A DNA stretch of 64,000 nt from NCBI RefSeq assembly GCF_013141825.1, contig NZ_RZNH01000003.1, positions 124,001 to 188,000 on the forward strand, written 5' to 3'. Below, in pieces: positions 9,560 to 18,517 of this stretch. The notes below the pieces were generated by a model. It did not search any database. It saw only the letters and a program-made list of their open reading frames with translations, and was not told the origin of the DNA. The DNA is from Marinifilum caeruleilacunae (GTDB taxonomy: Bacteria; Bacteroidota; Bacteroidia; Bacteroidales; Marinifilaceae). Numbering within the stretch: the first letter of the stretch is position 1; the number at the start of each line of letters is the position of its first letter. Both the position numbers and the translations under genes were made by a program.

Positions 9560-9583
9560 TCGTAATTGTTAATTCGTAATTAA
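9557..9583. repeat. Right inverted repeat of the four-helix-bundle cassette
   Basis: ATTCGTAATT-GTTA-ATTCGTAATT, the inverted counterpart of 9183-9212. It overlaps both the start codon of the four-helix protein (9557-9559) and the stop codon of thyA (9580-9582). Confidence 0.7.
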
Positions 9584-10374
9584 ACCGATATCGCTCCTTT
9601 AATGTGAGGATGAGCTTCATAATTCTCCAGACTGAAATCTTCATATTTGAAGTCGAAAATGCTTTTCACATCAGGATTAATTTTCATTTGTGGCAAATTC
9701 TTTGGTTCCCTGCTCAACTGCAATTTCACCTGCTCAAGATGGTTCATGTAGATATGAGCATCGCCTAATGTATGCACAAATTCTCCCGGTTCAAGATCAC
9801 AAACCTGTGCCATCATCAAGGTAAGTAATGCATAGGAGGCAATATTAAAAGGCACTCCAAGAAAAATATCTGCGCTACGCTGATACAGTTGGCAGGAAAG
9901 TTTTCCATTTGCTACATAAAACTGGAATAAGGCATGACAAGGTGGCAAAGCCATATTTTCAATATCGCCAGCATTCCAGGCACTTACAATTAACCTGCGC
10001 GAATCAGGATTGTTTTTAATATCGTGAACGACCTGCTTGATCTGATCCAAAGACTCTCCGTTCTCTTTTGGCCAGGATCTCCACTGGTAACCATATACAT
10101 GGCCCAAATCTCCATTTTCATCGGCCCATTCGTTCCAAATGCGAACCCCATTATCCTGAAGGTACTTTACATTTGTATCACCTTGCAGGAACCAAAGCAA
10201 TTCATGAATGATCGATTTTAAGTGAAGTTTCTTGGTGGTCAGAACTGGAAAACCTTTTGACAAATCGAAACGCATCTGATGCCCGAAAACACTAACTGTT
10301 CCGGTTCCTGTTCTGTCTTCCTTTTTATTCCCTTCCTCAAGAACTCTTTCTAATAGTTGAAGATATTGTTGCAT
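9580..10374 (-). CDS. thyA: Thymidylate synthase
   Basis: 264 residues, identical in length to E. coli ThyA. The nucleophile Cys146 sits in [13 protein letters not shown]. The phosphate-binding RRLIVSAWN motif is at 126-134, and DRTGTGT at 20-26 supplies the dUMP-binding Arg. It methylates dUMP to dTMP using methylene-tetrahydrofolate, leaving dihydrofolate for FolA. Its stop codon lies within the right repeat of the inserted cassette; the C-terminus HIKGAISV keeps a normal length. Confidence 0.97.
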   Translation of the reverse strand: MQQYLQLLERVLEEGNKKEDRTGTGTVSVFGHQMRFDLSKGFPVLTTKKLHLKSIIHELLWFLQGDTNVKYLQDNGVRIWNEWADENGDLGHVYGYQWRSWPKENGESLDQIKQVVHDIKNNPDSRRLIVSAWNAGDIENMALPPCHALFQFYVANGKLSCQLYQRSADIFLGVPFNIASYALLTLMMAQVCDLEPGEFVHTLGDAHIYMNHLEQVKLQLSREPKNLPQMKINPDVKSIFDFKYEDFSLENYEAHPHIKGAISV

Positions 10375-10448
10375 AATTTTACAGCTCGAAATTTTAATTT
10401 TTAAAGATACATTAATTCACAAATAGTATCTAGCATATCACAATTACT

Positions 10449-11447
10449 TTAACTTTTTTTACCAATTGCCTTTTTAATGTATCGCTCCAGTCGGCACATC
10501 CAAACTACCAGAATTCCCAGTAACAATCGGGGTATTATCATCCAGCCTAATGGAACACCAATGGCGGCAAAAAGCAATGGATCTTCCAATTGCGAATGCG
10601 ATACAGCAATATGATGGTTCAGCAAATCAGCATCATCCTTACTCATTTTTCCTTCTTCTACCTGTTCCATGATAATGGCAGCGCCGTAGGCCAAGCCTAA
10701 AGTATTGGCAACAATCCACGAAAATGATGTCGACTCTGGCAATCCCATCACCACTTGTAATGGTTTTAAAAACCTGGAAATCCACCTGATGATTCCAAAA
10801 AGCTCGAGGATTTTTTGAAAAATCATTAATAAAGTAATCAGAACAATGACTTTTACAGTTAGAATTAGTGATGATTCGGCCCAATTCATAAACATTACAG
10901 AGAATGATTCCTTTTCTAGATTTATACTACTGATATTTTGAATTGCTTCGCCTGGTAAGAGCCAATTTAAGACAGCTCCTATGGCAAAACTTCCCAGCAA
11001 TCGCAGCAAAATCATGCGGCTAACAGAAGATCCTGTTTTCTTTAAAACTGCCGTTTCAATCACAAAACCATGGGCTACCAAACACATTACAGCCAAAATG
11101 GTAACTACCCTGCCCTGCATTTCGAGACTGGTAATTACGGCAATTGCCGTGTAAATATTGGTAAATATGCTGGTTAATAAAACAAAGGCCGATTCGCCTG
11201 GCAAACCAATTAATTCAAATGCCGGAGATAAATAAGACGATACCATTGCCAAAATTCCGGTGTAATTTAAAATCATTACTCCAAAAGAAACTGGTAGCAT
11301 AATACTTAGCAACCATTTACTGGTCGAATAAGCTTTGGGCAAGGCGATTCGCACTGCTTCTTTTACTTTTTCTATTGCCGACTGTTTGCTTTGGTAACTT
11401 TTGTTTAGCTGCATCTGCTCATTTGTTTTAGGGAGCAAAAGTATCAT
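10449..11447 (-). CDS. Nucleoside-recognition (Gate) domain membrane protein
   Basis: 332 residues with about eight membrane helices in two repeated halves. Each half carries the Gate-type pattern of the NupC/FeoB/SpmAB group (for example LPGESAFVLLTSIFTNIYTAIAV and LPESTSFSWIVANTLGLAYGAAI). The family is annotated as nucleoside recognition domain proteins, but the transported molecule is not established. An alternative start at 11414 (MQLNKSY) would remove 11 residues. The divergently encoded neighbour is a NupG-like nucleoside permease, so a link to nucleosides is possible but only inferred. Confidence 0.8.
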   Translation of the reverse strand: MILLLPKTNEQMQLNKSYQSKQSAIEKVKEAVRIALPKAYSTSKWLLSIMLPVSFGVMILNYTGILAMVSSYLSPAFELIGLPGESAFVLLTSIFTNIYTAIAVITSLEMQGRVVTILAVMCLVAHGFVIETAVLKKTGSSVSRMILLRLLGSFAIGAVLNWLLPGEAIQNISSINLEKESFSVMFMNWAESSLILTVKVIVLITLLMIFQKILELFGIIRWISRFLKPLQVVMGLPESTSFSWIVANTLGLAYGAAIIMEQVEEGKMSKDDADLLNHHIAVSHSQLEDPLLFAAIGVPLGWMIIPRLLLGILVVWMCRLERYIKKAIGKKS

Positions 11448-11569
11448 TTTTTGAAATGATTATCAGTAAGATTCACGATTTATTGGCCTGCTTTCCAGCT
11501 TTTAATTGATCGCTTTAAGCGAACACTTTTACCTTTCTCCTTTTTTTGTTAGATTTGGATCTTTTAAAA

Positions 11570-11598
11570 TTGATATGCAATTCGTTGTATTAATTTTG
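11570..11598 (+). promoter_or_regulatory. Bacteroidota-type promoter for the NupG-like permease
   Basis: TTG at 11570-11572, an 18-bp gap and TAATTTTG at 11591-11598. The predicted 5' UTR is about 60 nt. Confidence 0.6.
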
Positions 11599-11664
11599 AA
11601 CTACTAGAACAACCAAACCATTTAGAAAAACATTTACTAATCTTATTTATTTAAACGACGAATT

Positions 11665-12921
11665 ATGGGAATTAAAGGTCGATTGACGCTACTAAACTTC
11701 CTACAGTTTTTTATCTGGGGAGCATGGCTAATAACCATTGCAAATTATTGGTTTGGAACTAAACAATGGTCGCCTGCTGAATTTGGTGCGGTTTTCTCAA
11801 CCATGGGAATTTCATCACTGTTTATGCCTACACTAACCGGTATTATTGCCGACAGATGGATGAATGCCGAAAGACTTTATGGTATCCTTCATCTATTGGG
11901 TGGTATTGCTTTGTTGTATCTTCCACAGATCGAAACTCCGGCAATGTTCATTACGGTAATTTTATTGGCAATGATATGTTACATGCCAACCATTGCCCTG
12001 ATGAATACCATATCGTACACGGTTTTAAAGAACAACAATTACGATGTAATTAAGGTGTTTCCTCCAATTCGTGTATGGGGAACCATTGGTTTTATTGCAG
12101 CCATGTGGGTAACCAACCTTACAGGATCCAAAGCATCAGAAAATCAGTTTTATATTGCTGGTTTTGTATCTTTCGTTTTGGCAGCTTACTCTTTTAGTAT
12201 GCCACAGTGTAAGCCACAAAACAAGGGACAAAAAGGTGCTCCTTTGGTTGAAACTTTAGGTTTAAATGCCTTCAAATTGTTCAAGAACTACAAAATGGCC
12301 TTGTTCTTCATTTTCTCAATGTTCCTTGGTGCAGCATTACAGCTTACAAATATGTACGGTGATCGATTCTTGTCAGAATTCGAAAAGATTCCTCAATATG
12401 CCGATTCTTTTGTTGTAAAATATTCGACCATTATCATGTCGATTTCTCAGATCTCTGAAACCTTATTCATTCTTGCTATACCATTCTTCCTAAAGAAATT
12501 TGGTATAAAGAAGGTAATGCTGATCAGTATGGTTGCTTGGGTTCTTCGCTTTGCATTATTCGCTTATGGCGATCCTGCAGGAGGCTTATGGATGATCATT
12601 CTATCCTGTATTATTTACGGTATGGCTTTCGATTTCTTCAACATCTCGGGTTCATTGTTCGTTGAAACACAATGCGACTCAAGCATTAGAGCAAGTGCAC
12701 AAGGATTGTTTATGATGATGACAAATGGTTTTGGAGCCATTATGGGATCATGGATCAGCGGTATTATTATCGGAACATTCTTTACTGGCAGCGATGGTAA
12801 TTTTATCTGGATGGATATCTGGAATACCTTCGCAATTTACTCGCTTGTTATTGCAATTTTCTTCTGGATTCTGTTCAAACACAAACACGATCCTCAGCAA
12901 GTAGAAAATATTGCACACTAA
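11665..12921 (+). CDS. MFS nucleoside:H+ symporter (NupG family)
   Basis: 418 residues, 12 predicted membrane helices. The N-terminal signature LNFLQFFIWGAWLITIANYW and the following FSTMGISSLFMPTLTGIIADRW match the NupG/XapB nucleoside symporter branch of the major facilitator superfamily, common in Bacteroidota. It probably imports purine or pyrimidine nucleosides across the inner membrane. A good promoter precedes it and a strong terminator follows. Confidence 0.88.
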   Translation: MGIKGRLTLLNFLQFFIWGAWLITIANYWFGTKQWSPAEFGAVFSTMGISSLFMPTLTGIIADRWMNAERLYGILHLLGGIALLYLPQIETPAMFITVILLAMICYMPTIALMNTISYTVLKNNNYDVIKVFPPIRVWGTIGFIAAMWVTNLTGSKASENQFYIAGFVSFVLAAYSFSMPQCKPQNKGQKGAPLVETLGLNAFKLFKNYKMALFFIFSMFLGAALQLTNMYGDRFLSEFEKIPQYADSFVVKYSTIIMSISQISETLFILAIPFFLKKFGIKKVMLISMVAWVLRFALFAYGDPAGGLWMIILSCIIYGMAFDFFNISGSLFVETQCDSSIRASAQGLFMMMTNGFGAIMGSWISGIIIGTFFTGSDGNFIWMDIWNTFAIYSLVIAIFFWILFKHKHDPQQVENIAH

Positions 12922-12931
12922 AATACAGCAG

Positions 12932-12960
12932 AAAGGCAGGTTTAAAACCTGCCTTTTTTT
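12932..12960. terminator. Terminator between the permease and pxpC
   Basis: A perfect palindromic stem, AAAGGCAGGTTT with AAACCTGCCTTT, ends in a T-run on the plus strand and A-run on the other side. It serves the permease and possibly the convergent pxp operon. Confidence 0.9.
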
Positions 12961-13891
12961 ATTCGATTCCGTGTTGCTTAAGCCATTGGTTTCTTTCCAA
13001 TAGTAATTGCTGAGCCTGATCCAAATTCACCTCCTTAAATTTAATCTGATCACCAGGTTTCATTTGTCCCAGTAAAGGCAAGTCGACCGAAATGACCTGT
13101 GCTATTTTGGTGTAGCCACCTACTGTCTGATGATCCGACATCATGATAATCGGCTCTCCATGCCCAGGAACCTGAATGGCTCCAGTTACAATTCCTGAAG
13201 AGATAATATCGGCCCCATTGGCATGTTCAATTTTCTGTCCTGAAAGTCGGTAACCCATTCTGTCGCTCTGCGGACTTATGCTGTAAACCGAACAGAGAAA
13301 AGTTTTGACTCCATCCATGGTGAATCGCTTGATCTCTGCACCCGATGTAATCCGAATTTCAGTAAAATTGGAATAATTTGGAATCAATTCTTCAGGCACA
13401 ACACCCTTTAGGCGTCTTTCATAGTCTGCAATTTCCAGCTCATCGCCTGCCTTTAGCGCACGACCTTCGAAGCCTCCTAGATTACCCCTAAGGTAAGTCG
13501 ATTTACTTTCCATCAATTCCGGGATATCAAAACCGCCGGCAATGGCAATATAAATTCTGCAGCCAGTCTGAATGCTTCCAAAACTTAACACATCGCCAGC
13601 GCGTACCTTAATTCCGGCATTCATATTTATTGCCTGCTCGTTTACGAAAGGCTGAATAGTGGCTCCGCTTATCGCAATATAGGTATCCGATTGAAATTCG
13701 ATTGTTGGCCCCAATATGGTTGCTTCAATACATGCCTCATGAGCAGGATTTCTCACACACCAATTGGCCAATTGCAAGGAGTGCAGGTCCATGGCTCCTG
13801 CAACAGGCATTCCATATTGCTGATATCCAAAACGACCTCCATCCTGAATGGTACTCAACAAACCTGGATTCAAAATCTTTATCTTTCCCAT
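12959..13891 (-). CDS. pxpC: 5-oxoprolinase subunit C (biotin-dependent carboxyltransferase-like, KipA family)
   Basis: 310 residues. The N-terminus IKILNPGLLSTIQDGGRFGYQQYGMPVAGAMD is the family hallmark (GLLSTIQDxGRxGYxxxGVPxxGAMD). HGEPIIMMSDHQTVGGYTKIAQV near 255-277 is the second conserved block. With PxpA and PxpB it forms the ATP-dependent enzyme that opens 5-oxoproline, a spontaneous damage product of glutamine and glutamate, to glutamate. It starts 2 bases after pxpB and is the last gene of the operon. The biotin-related name reflects fold homology; no biotin protein is encoded nearby. Confidence 0.93.
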   Translation of the reverse strand: MGKIKILNPGLLSTIQDGGRFGYQQYGMPVAGAMDLHSLQLANWCVRNPAHEACIEATILGPTIEFQSDTYIAISGATIQPFVNEQAINMNAGIKVRAGDVLSFGSIQTGCRIYIAIAGGFDIPELMESKSTYLRGNLGGFEGRALKAGDELEIADYERRLKGVVPEELIPNYSNFTEIRITSGAEIKRFTMDGVKTFLCSVYSISPQSDRMGYRLSGQKIEHANGADIISSGIVTGAIQVPGHGEPIIMMSDHQTVGGYTKIAQVISVDLPLLGQMKPGDQIKFKEVNLDQAQQLLLERNQWLKQHGIE

Positions 13892-13893
13892 GA

Positions 13894-14574
13894 TTAGTCG
13901 TTTTCGTTTAATTTATAATACTCTTCTTCGCTTATCGGGTAAAACTTAAGATAGTCTCCGGCTTGCAATAGAAACTCTGGCTTTCGATTCGGATCGAAAA
14001 GTCGATATGGCGTGCGGCCAATGATTTGCCAACCTCCCGGACTTTCAATTGGGTAAATTCCGGTTTGTTCCGCCGCAAGTCCTACCGATCCGGCCAGTAT
14101 TTTCTGACTTGGCACTTCCTTTCGCGGTGTAGCAATACTTTTATCCATGCCTCCCAGGTAGCAAAATCCAGGTGTAAAACCAAGCATATAAACCAGGTAA
14201 GAATTCTGTGAATGTTTCTCTATAATCTCCTGCTCTCTTAAACCTGTATGTGCTATTACAGCATCCATATCTTCCCCAAAATTTCCACCATAACAAACTG
14301 GTATCTCAACAGTTTTTGCCTCGGGAATTTCAATCTCCGAAATGTTTTCAGCCAATATTTTCAGCTCCTTCAATAAACTTTTGTACTGAATCTTCAAAGG
14401 ATCGTATAGCACCATCAAATCGGTATAAGATGGAACGCACTCTATAATCCCTTCCAATTTCTTATTGCTTAAAGCGATAAAGTAAGCCCTTACTTTCCGG
14501 TTGATTTCTTCAGAAATTTCGTTTCCAAATTTGACCAGAAATGCAGAATCTCCCGATGGAATATATTCAATCAT
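13894..14574 (-). CDS. pxpB: 5-oxoprolinase subunit B (KipI / allophanate hydrolase subunit 1 family)
   Basis: 226 residues. Typical blocks are GDSAFLVKFGNEI near the start, PVCYGGNFGEDMDAV near 110-125, YLVYMLGFTPGFCYLGGMD near 145-163 and the C-terminal SPGGWQIIGRTPYRLFDP. The start codon overlaps the pxpA stop by 4 bases, showing translational coupling. It is a subunit of the PxpABC 5-oxoprolinase. In Bacillus the homologue KipI was described as a kinase inhibitor, a role not supported by this context. Confidence 0.93.
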   Translation of the reverse strand: MIEYIPSGDSAFLVKFGNEISEEINRKVRAYFIALSNKKLEGIIECVPSYTDLMVLYDPLKIQYKSLLKELKILAENISEIEIPEAKTVEIPVCYGGNFGEDMDAVIAHTGLREQEIIEKHSQNSYLVYMLGFTPGFCYLGGMDKSIATPRKEVPSQKILAGSVGLAAEQTGIYPIESPGGWQIIGRTPYRLFDPNRKPEFLLQAGDYLKFYPISEEEYYKLNEND

Positions 14575-15329
14575 CTTAATGCCCTTATTTGAATTTCATT
14601 CTCTGCTAAACACTCGTAAATCCTTACTGCCAATTCGAAGGCTGCAGGATTATCTCCATGAATACAAATGGTATCAGCTTTTAAAGCAACTTCTTTTCGG
14701 TTTATGCTTTTCACCTTTCCATGTTTTACCATTTCCAAAACCCTTTCACAAACCATATCGGGCTCATGAATTACAGCTCCTTCTCTACTTCTTGGTACCA
14801 GCTTTCCTTCATCGGTATAAGCTCTGTCGGCAAAAATTTCCGAAGCGAATATCAATCCAACACTATCGGCAGCTTCCTGCATGCATGAATTTGCCAGCCC
14901 CATAAATATAAGATTAGGGTCAATTTCCTTGATTCCTTCTGCTATTGCAATTGCCATATCCAGATTGGCTGCCGCCTGGTTGTACATGGCACCATGTGGT
15001 TTTACATGTTGTAGTTTGCCTCCCAAACTTTCCGTCATTCCTTTAAGTGCCGAAACCTGGTACTTCACCATGGTTTTCAACTCTTCCAGGGAAACCGACA
15101 TGTTTCTTCTTCCAAATCCAATCAAATCAGGGTAGCCCGGATGCGCACCAATGGCCACTCCATGTTTCAGGGCCATGCGAATTGTTTTTTCCATAATCAA
15201 TGGATCTCCGGCATGATATCCACAAGCAATATTGGCCGAACTGATGTATTTCATCAATTCTTCATCCATACCAATTTTGTAGTTGCCAAAACTCTCTCCA
15301 AGGTCACTATTTAAATCTATACGAATCAT
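14571..15329 (-). CDS. pxpA: 5-oxoprolinase subunit A (LamB/YcsF family)
   Basis: About 252 residues from the ATG at 15329, which starts right at the conserved IDLNSDLGESFGNYKIG. An upstream ATG at 15359 is in frame but lies inside the preceding gene. ISSANIACGYHAGDP, GVAIGAHPGYPDLIGFGRR, VKPHGAMYN and FADRAYTDEGKLVPR are the family's metal or substrate-site blocks. It forms PxpABC with the next two genes. The start is 11 bases after the NRAMP-like stop, so all four genes form one operon. Confidence 0.94.
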   Translation of the reverse strand: MIRIDLNSDLGESFGNYKIGMDEELMKYISSANIACGYHAGDPLIMEKTIRMALKHGVAIGAHPGYPDLIGFGRRNMSVSLEELKTMVKYQVSALKGMTESLGGKLQHVKPHGAMYNQAAANLDMAIAIAEGIKEIDPNLIFMGLANSCMQEAADSVGLIFASEIFADRAYTDEGKLVPRSREGAVIHEPDMVCERVLEMVKHGKVKSINRKEVALKADTICIHGDNPAAFELAVRIYECLAENEIQIRALR

Positions 15330-15339
15330 ATTGTTTGAA

Positions 15340-16578
15340 TTAAAATACACCTGCAACATGCAGAATACTCTTTATGCCTAAACCTATCATGATACAAACC
15401 ACGATGGCTCCAATAATATTTTGAACGATTTTGTTTCTGTGCTCTCCCAACACCTTTTTGCTATTCATAATAAGTAAAAGATATATGGCGATTACCGGCA
15501 GTAAAATTCCATTGGCAATTTGTGCAAATACAATAGCCTTTATCGGGCTAAAACCAATGGCTGAAAACACAATGCCGATCAACAAAATGAGCATCCAAAC
15601 GGCTTTGAATTTAAAGGATTTCAGATCTACTTTCCAGCCCAGGATTCCTGCTGTGGCATAAGCTGCTGCAAGAGGTGCTGTAATGGCCGATGAAATTCCG
15701 GCAGCAAACAAACCTACCGACATAATAATTCCTGCCCAATCGCCCAGCAAAGGTTTAAGCTGAGAAGCCAAATCGCTGGCTCCTTTTATTTCAGCTCCTG
15801 TACCAAAAAATGCTGCCGCAGATGTAATCACAATCGACATGGATATGACACCACCCAAAATCACAGAAAAAAACAAGTCCGTTCGGGCGGTAGAAAGGTC
15901 TTCTTTTTTCGACCACTTTTCCCGAACCACCGAAGCATGCAAGAACAAGTTATAGGGAACCACTGTTGTTCCAATCAAACCAATTAACATGTATACACTT
16001 TCGGCTGGTAAGGATGGAACAAACATTCCTTTTAGAATGGGTAATAAGTCTGGGCCAATAATAATCATGGTAGAAATAAAAGAAATACTCATCAGCAATA
16101 CCAAAGCAATAAGAATACGCTCCAGGCTTTTATAACTGCCCATTACCAGAAGAGCGAAGGCAATAAGGCCAATTACTGGTCCCCAGATCTGAATCTCACC
16201 CCCACCCAGGTCGACAGTTGAAATTCCGGTAACTTCTATCATTCCCAGTGAAGCACCAAGAATGTTTCCTGTTTCATATGCCGCATTTCCAATTAGGATG
16301 GCTGAAAGTACAAGTACTATAGCCATTAATTTTAAAAACGGATTTCGAAACTGATGGCGCAATGCCTCTCCCAAACCTTTCTGACCTATGATTCCTAAAC
16401 GGGCTGTCATCTCTTGAAGCACAATGGTTGCCAGCACACTGAAAACAAGTCCCCAGAGTAGGGCATATCCGAATCCGGCACCGGTTAAGGTACAGGTTGT
16501 GATGGTTCCCGGACCAATAAATGCAGCGGTTACTAGTATTCCCGGTCCAAGATTTTTTAGTTTTTCTTTTAGCTTCAT
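15340..16578 (-). CDS. NRAMP-like transporter lacking the metal-ligand residues (YcsG-like)
   Basis: 412 residues, 11 predicted helices with the LeuT-like NRAMP fold. In classical NRAMP proteins helix 1 carries DPGN and helix 6 MPH, whose Asp, Asn and Met bind the divalent metal. Here helix 1 reads GPGT (residues 22-25) and helix 6 reads VPY (207-209), so those ligands are absent. It is the first gene of the pxpABC operon. Bacillus subtilis also places an NRAMP-family gene, ycsG, beside its pxp homologues. I infer an organic substrate, possibly 5-oxoproline, rather than a metal ion; this is untested. Confidence 0.82.
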   Translation of the reverse strand: MKLKEKLKNLGPGILVTAAFIGPGTITTCTLTGAGFGYALLWGLVFSVLATIVLQEMTARLGIIGQKGLGEALRHQFRNPFLKLMAIVLVLSAILIGNAAYETGNILGASLGMIEVTGISTVDLGGGEIQIWGPVIGLIAFALLVMGSYKSLERILIALVLLMSISFISTMIIIGPDLLPILKGMFVPSLPAESVYMLIGLIGTTVVPYNLFLHASVVREKWSKKEDLSTARTDLFFSVILGGVISMSIVITSAAAFFGTGAEIKGASDLASQLKPLLGDWAGIIMSVGLFAAGISSAITAPLAAAYATAGILGWKVDLKSFKFKAVWMLILLIGIVFSAIGFSPIKAIVFAQIANGILLPVIAIYLLLIMNSKKVLGEHRNKIVQNIIGAIVVCIMIGLGIKSILHVAGVF

Positions 16579-16726
16579 AGGGTTATTTAGGGTTTGTTGT
16601 AGAGCCTTAAATTTAGCTTTTTATTCAGTTTTTTATGATTTGAGAATCAAGTTTTTTCATGATTCTTATCACAAATATGAATCTACCCTAAAGACAAGCT
16701 AAAACCTAAAATGGGTGAATAAAAAA

Positions 16727-16747
16727 AGGCAGGTAACTTACCTGCCT
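16727..16747 (-). terminator. Rho-independent terminator of the bifunctional nuclease gene
   Basis: The stem AGGCAGGTAA paired with TTACCTGCCT is followed by a seven-T run when read on the minus strand. It lies just after the stop of the gene at 16770. Confidence 0.88.
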
Positions 16748-16769
16748 CTGTTCTTATTTTATCTTTTAA

Positions 16770-17372
16770 TTATTCTCCTCTTTTGTCCAGTTCGTCTCGA
16801 ATTAAAGAAGCTTTCTCATAATCCTCATCGCGAATGGCATCATCTAGCATTCCTTGTAATTGTGCGATTGAATAATCGCTAAACTGACTGCTCGAACTGG
16901 ATTCAGTCGCACCGTAATCTGCCGTTGGAGCAGTAATAGTAGGCTCCTGAGGCTCGCCTTCTATTGATAAAACAATACCAGCCTTATCAATAATTTCATC
17001 GGTCGTGTAAATTGGGCATTTAAATCGCAGGGCAATGGCCACAGCATCCGAAGTTCTCGAATCGATTCGAATTCTGTTTGCACCTTTCTCACAAATCAAT
17101 TCGGAGTAGAAGATTCCTTCTTCCAAACGATATATATTTACCTCGATTACATTCACCGCAAAAGCCTCAGCAAAACTTTTAAATAAGTCGTGAGTTAAAG
17201 GTCTTGGCGGATCCAACTCTTCCAATTGTATGGCTATCGATTGAGCCTCAACTCCACCAATAATAATGGGAATCCGTCTATCGCCATCTTCTTCGGACAA
17301 TACCAATGCATACGCACCGGTTTGTGTCTGACTATATGACAATCCAAGAACGTTTAGTTTTATTTTACCCAT
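16770..17372 (-). CDS. Bifunctional nuclease (BFN/DUF151) family protein with C-terminal UVR motif
   Basis: 200 residues. The N-terminal BFN domain (about 1-135) shows LVLSEEDGDRRIPIIIGGVEAQSIAI and RTSDAVAIALRFKCPIYTTDEI, both conserved in DUF151 proteins. The tail at about 165-200 (YSIAQLQGMLDDAIRDEDYE) is a UVR motif as found in UvrB/UvrC partners. A plant homologue was reported with nuclease activity; the bacterial role is unproven. A TATATTTG box reads on the minus strand at 17411-17404, about 30 bases before the start. Confidence 0.88.
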   Translation of the reverse strand: MGKIKLNVLGLSYSQTQTGAYALVLSEEDGDRRIPIIIGGVEAQSIAIQLEELDPPRPLTHDLFKSFAEAFAVNVIEVNIYRLEEGIFYSELICEKGANRIRIDSRTSDAVAIALRFKCPIYTTDEIIDKAGIVLSIEGEPQEPTITAPTADYGATESSSSSQFSDYSIAQLQGMLDDAIRDEDYEKASLIRDELDKRGE

Positions 17373-17394
17373 AGGTTTCTACAAATTTCCATCT

Positions 17395-17680
17395 TTCGTG
17401 TAGCAAATATAATAATTGTTTTGAAGCTTATTAAAAATAAAGGAAATCAAGACATTTTTATTTATTCGCATTCAGTTCGTCCACTTCACAAACCCCTTTT
17501 ATCAGTTACATGAAGTCGGATTTGCAAATGTATTATATGAAGATACAATTATTAGCCTACATAATCCAAACATGAATCGGGAAAGTTTCTACATTTGCAG
17601 GTAAATCATCTTGGATTTTGTAACATAGGAAATTACAAATGAAAAAAGTGGAGAAAATCCTTCATTTCTATCCTTAAAAC
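17395..17680. other. Intergenic region without a recognised gene
   Basis: Apart from the upstream region of the nuclease gene, these 286 bases are AT-rich and hold no ORF or strong hairpin that I can see. Confidence 0.5.
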
Positions 17681-17711
17681 TTTGTTTATCAATTATTCTT
17701 TTCTATTTTTG
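17681..17711 (+). promoter_or_regulatory. Bacteroidota-type promoter for rplU-rpmA
   Basis: TTTG at 17681-17684, a 19-bp gap and TATTTTTG at 17704-17711. This predicts a start near 17718 and an untranslated leader of about 90 nt. Confidence 0.75.
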
Positions 17712-17734
17712 CAATCCGAAAAATAAATTTCTTC

Positions 17735-17781
17735 GGGGGTTCACCAAGAGGAATAACTTGATTAGCAGGTTGCCCACCCCC
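17735..17781 (+). promoter_or_regulatory. Candidate structured leader RNA of rplU
   Basis: Within the rplU leader, GGGGGT (17735-17740) can pair with ACCCCC (17776-17781). They enclose a second stem, CAAG (17745-17748) with CTTG (17757-17760), and a single-stranded GCAGGTTGCC stretch. Its GC-richness stands out in an AT-rich gap. Ribosomal protein leaders often bind their own product; such a role here is inferred. I do not match it to a named Rfam family. Confidence 0.45.
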
Positions 17782-17808
17782 TGGAACAAACCGTAAAATT
17801 GTATTAAA

Positions 17809-18120
17809 ATGTACGCAATTGTAGAAATCGCGGGTCAGCAATTTAAAGTTGAAAAAGACCAGAAGATTTTCGTTCACAGATTAGAAGCTGAAGAAGGTGG
17901 ACAAGTTGAGTTCGCTAAAGTTCTTTTAGTTGATAATGAAGGTGAAGTTGTAGTTGGTGCTCCTGCTGTTGAAGGCGCAAAAGTAACTGCAAAAGTTTTA
18001 TCACACATGAAAGGTGATAAGGTTAAAGTATTCAAAAAGAAAAGAAGAAAAGGATACAAAAAACTGAACGGTCACCGTCAGTACCTTTCACAAATTCAAA
18101 TTGAAGAAATTGTAGCTTAA
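17809..18120 (+). CDS. rplU: 50S ribosomal protein L21
   Basis: 103 residues, full length. It begins [20 protein letters not shown] and ends with the conserved [22 protein letters not shown]-binding tail (split here by reading position 77-95). L21 binds 23S rRNA in the large subunit. It is followed 19 bases later by rpmA, the usual pairing. Confidence 0.98.
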   Translation: MYAIVEIAGQQFKVEKDQKIFVHRLEAEEGGQVEFAKVLLVDNEGEVVVGAPAVEGAKVTAKVLSHMKGDKVKVFKKKRRKGYKKLNGHRQYLSQIQIEEIVA

Positions 18121-18139
18121 TCCTTAAAAATATTACAAA

Positions 18140-18400
18140 ATGGCACATAAAAAAGGAGTTGGTAGCTCGAAGAACGGTAGAGAATCGGAAAGTAAACGAT
18201 TAGGAGTTAAAATTTACGGCGGACAATTTGCACAAGCTGGAAATATTCTAGTACGCCAAAGAGGAACTAAGCATAACGCAGGTGAAAACGTAGGTTGTGG
18301 TAAAGATCACACTCTATTTGCACTTGTTGATGGAACTGTTGTTTTCAGAAAGAAAAGAGACAACAAATCTTACGTTTCTATTGAACCTCTTGCTGAATAG
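18140..18400 (+). CDS. rpmA: 50S ribosomal protein L27
   Basis: 86 residues starting [20 protein letters not shown], with no cleavable N-terminal extension of the Firmicutes type. The Lys-rich N-terminus reaches the peptidyl-transferase centre. [19 protein letters not shown] is conserved. It is co-transcribed with rplU and closed by a strong terminator. Confidence 0.98.
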   Translation: MAHKKGVGSSKNGRESESKRLGVKIYGGQFAQAGNILVRQRGTKHNAGENVGCGKDHTLFALVDGTVVFRKKRDNKSYVSIEPLAE

Positions 18401-18422
18401 TTAATTCAGTATTAAAATATTT

Positions 18423-18468
18423 AAATCTCCTGCTTTATCAAGGTATAAAGACAGGAGATTTTTTTATT
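18423..18468 (+). terminator. Terminator of rplU-rpmA
   Basis: A long stem, AAATCTCCTG with CAGGAGATTT extended by CTTTAT/ATAAAG, has a 6-base loop and is followed by a T-run. Confidence 0.9.
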
Positions 18469-18517
18469 TTTACACTTTCATAAAAATCAGGGAATAATCA
18501 TCAACAAAAGAAAATAG

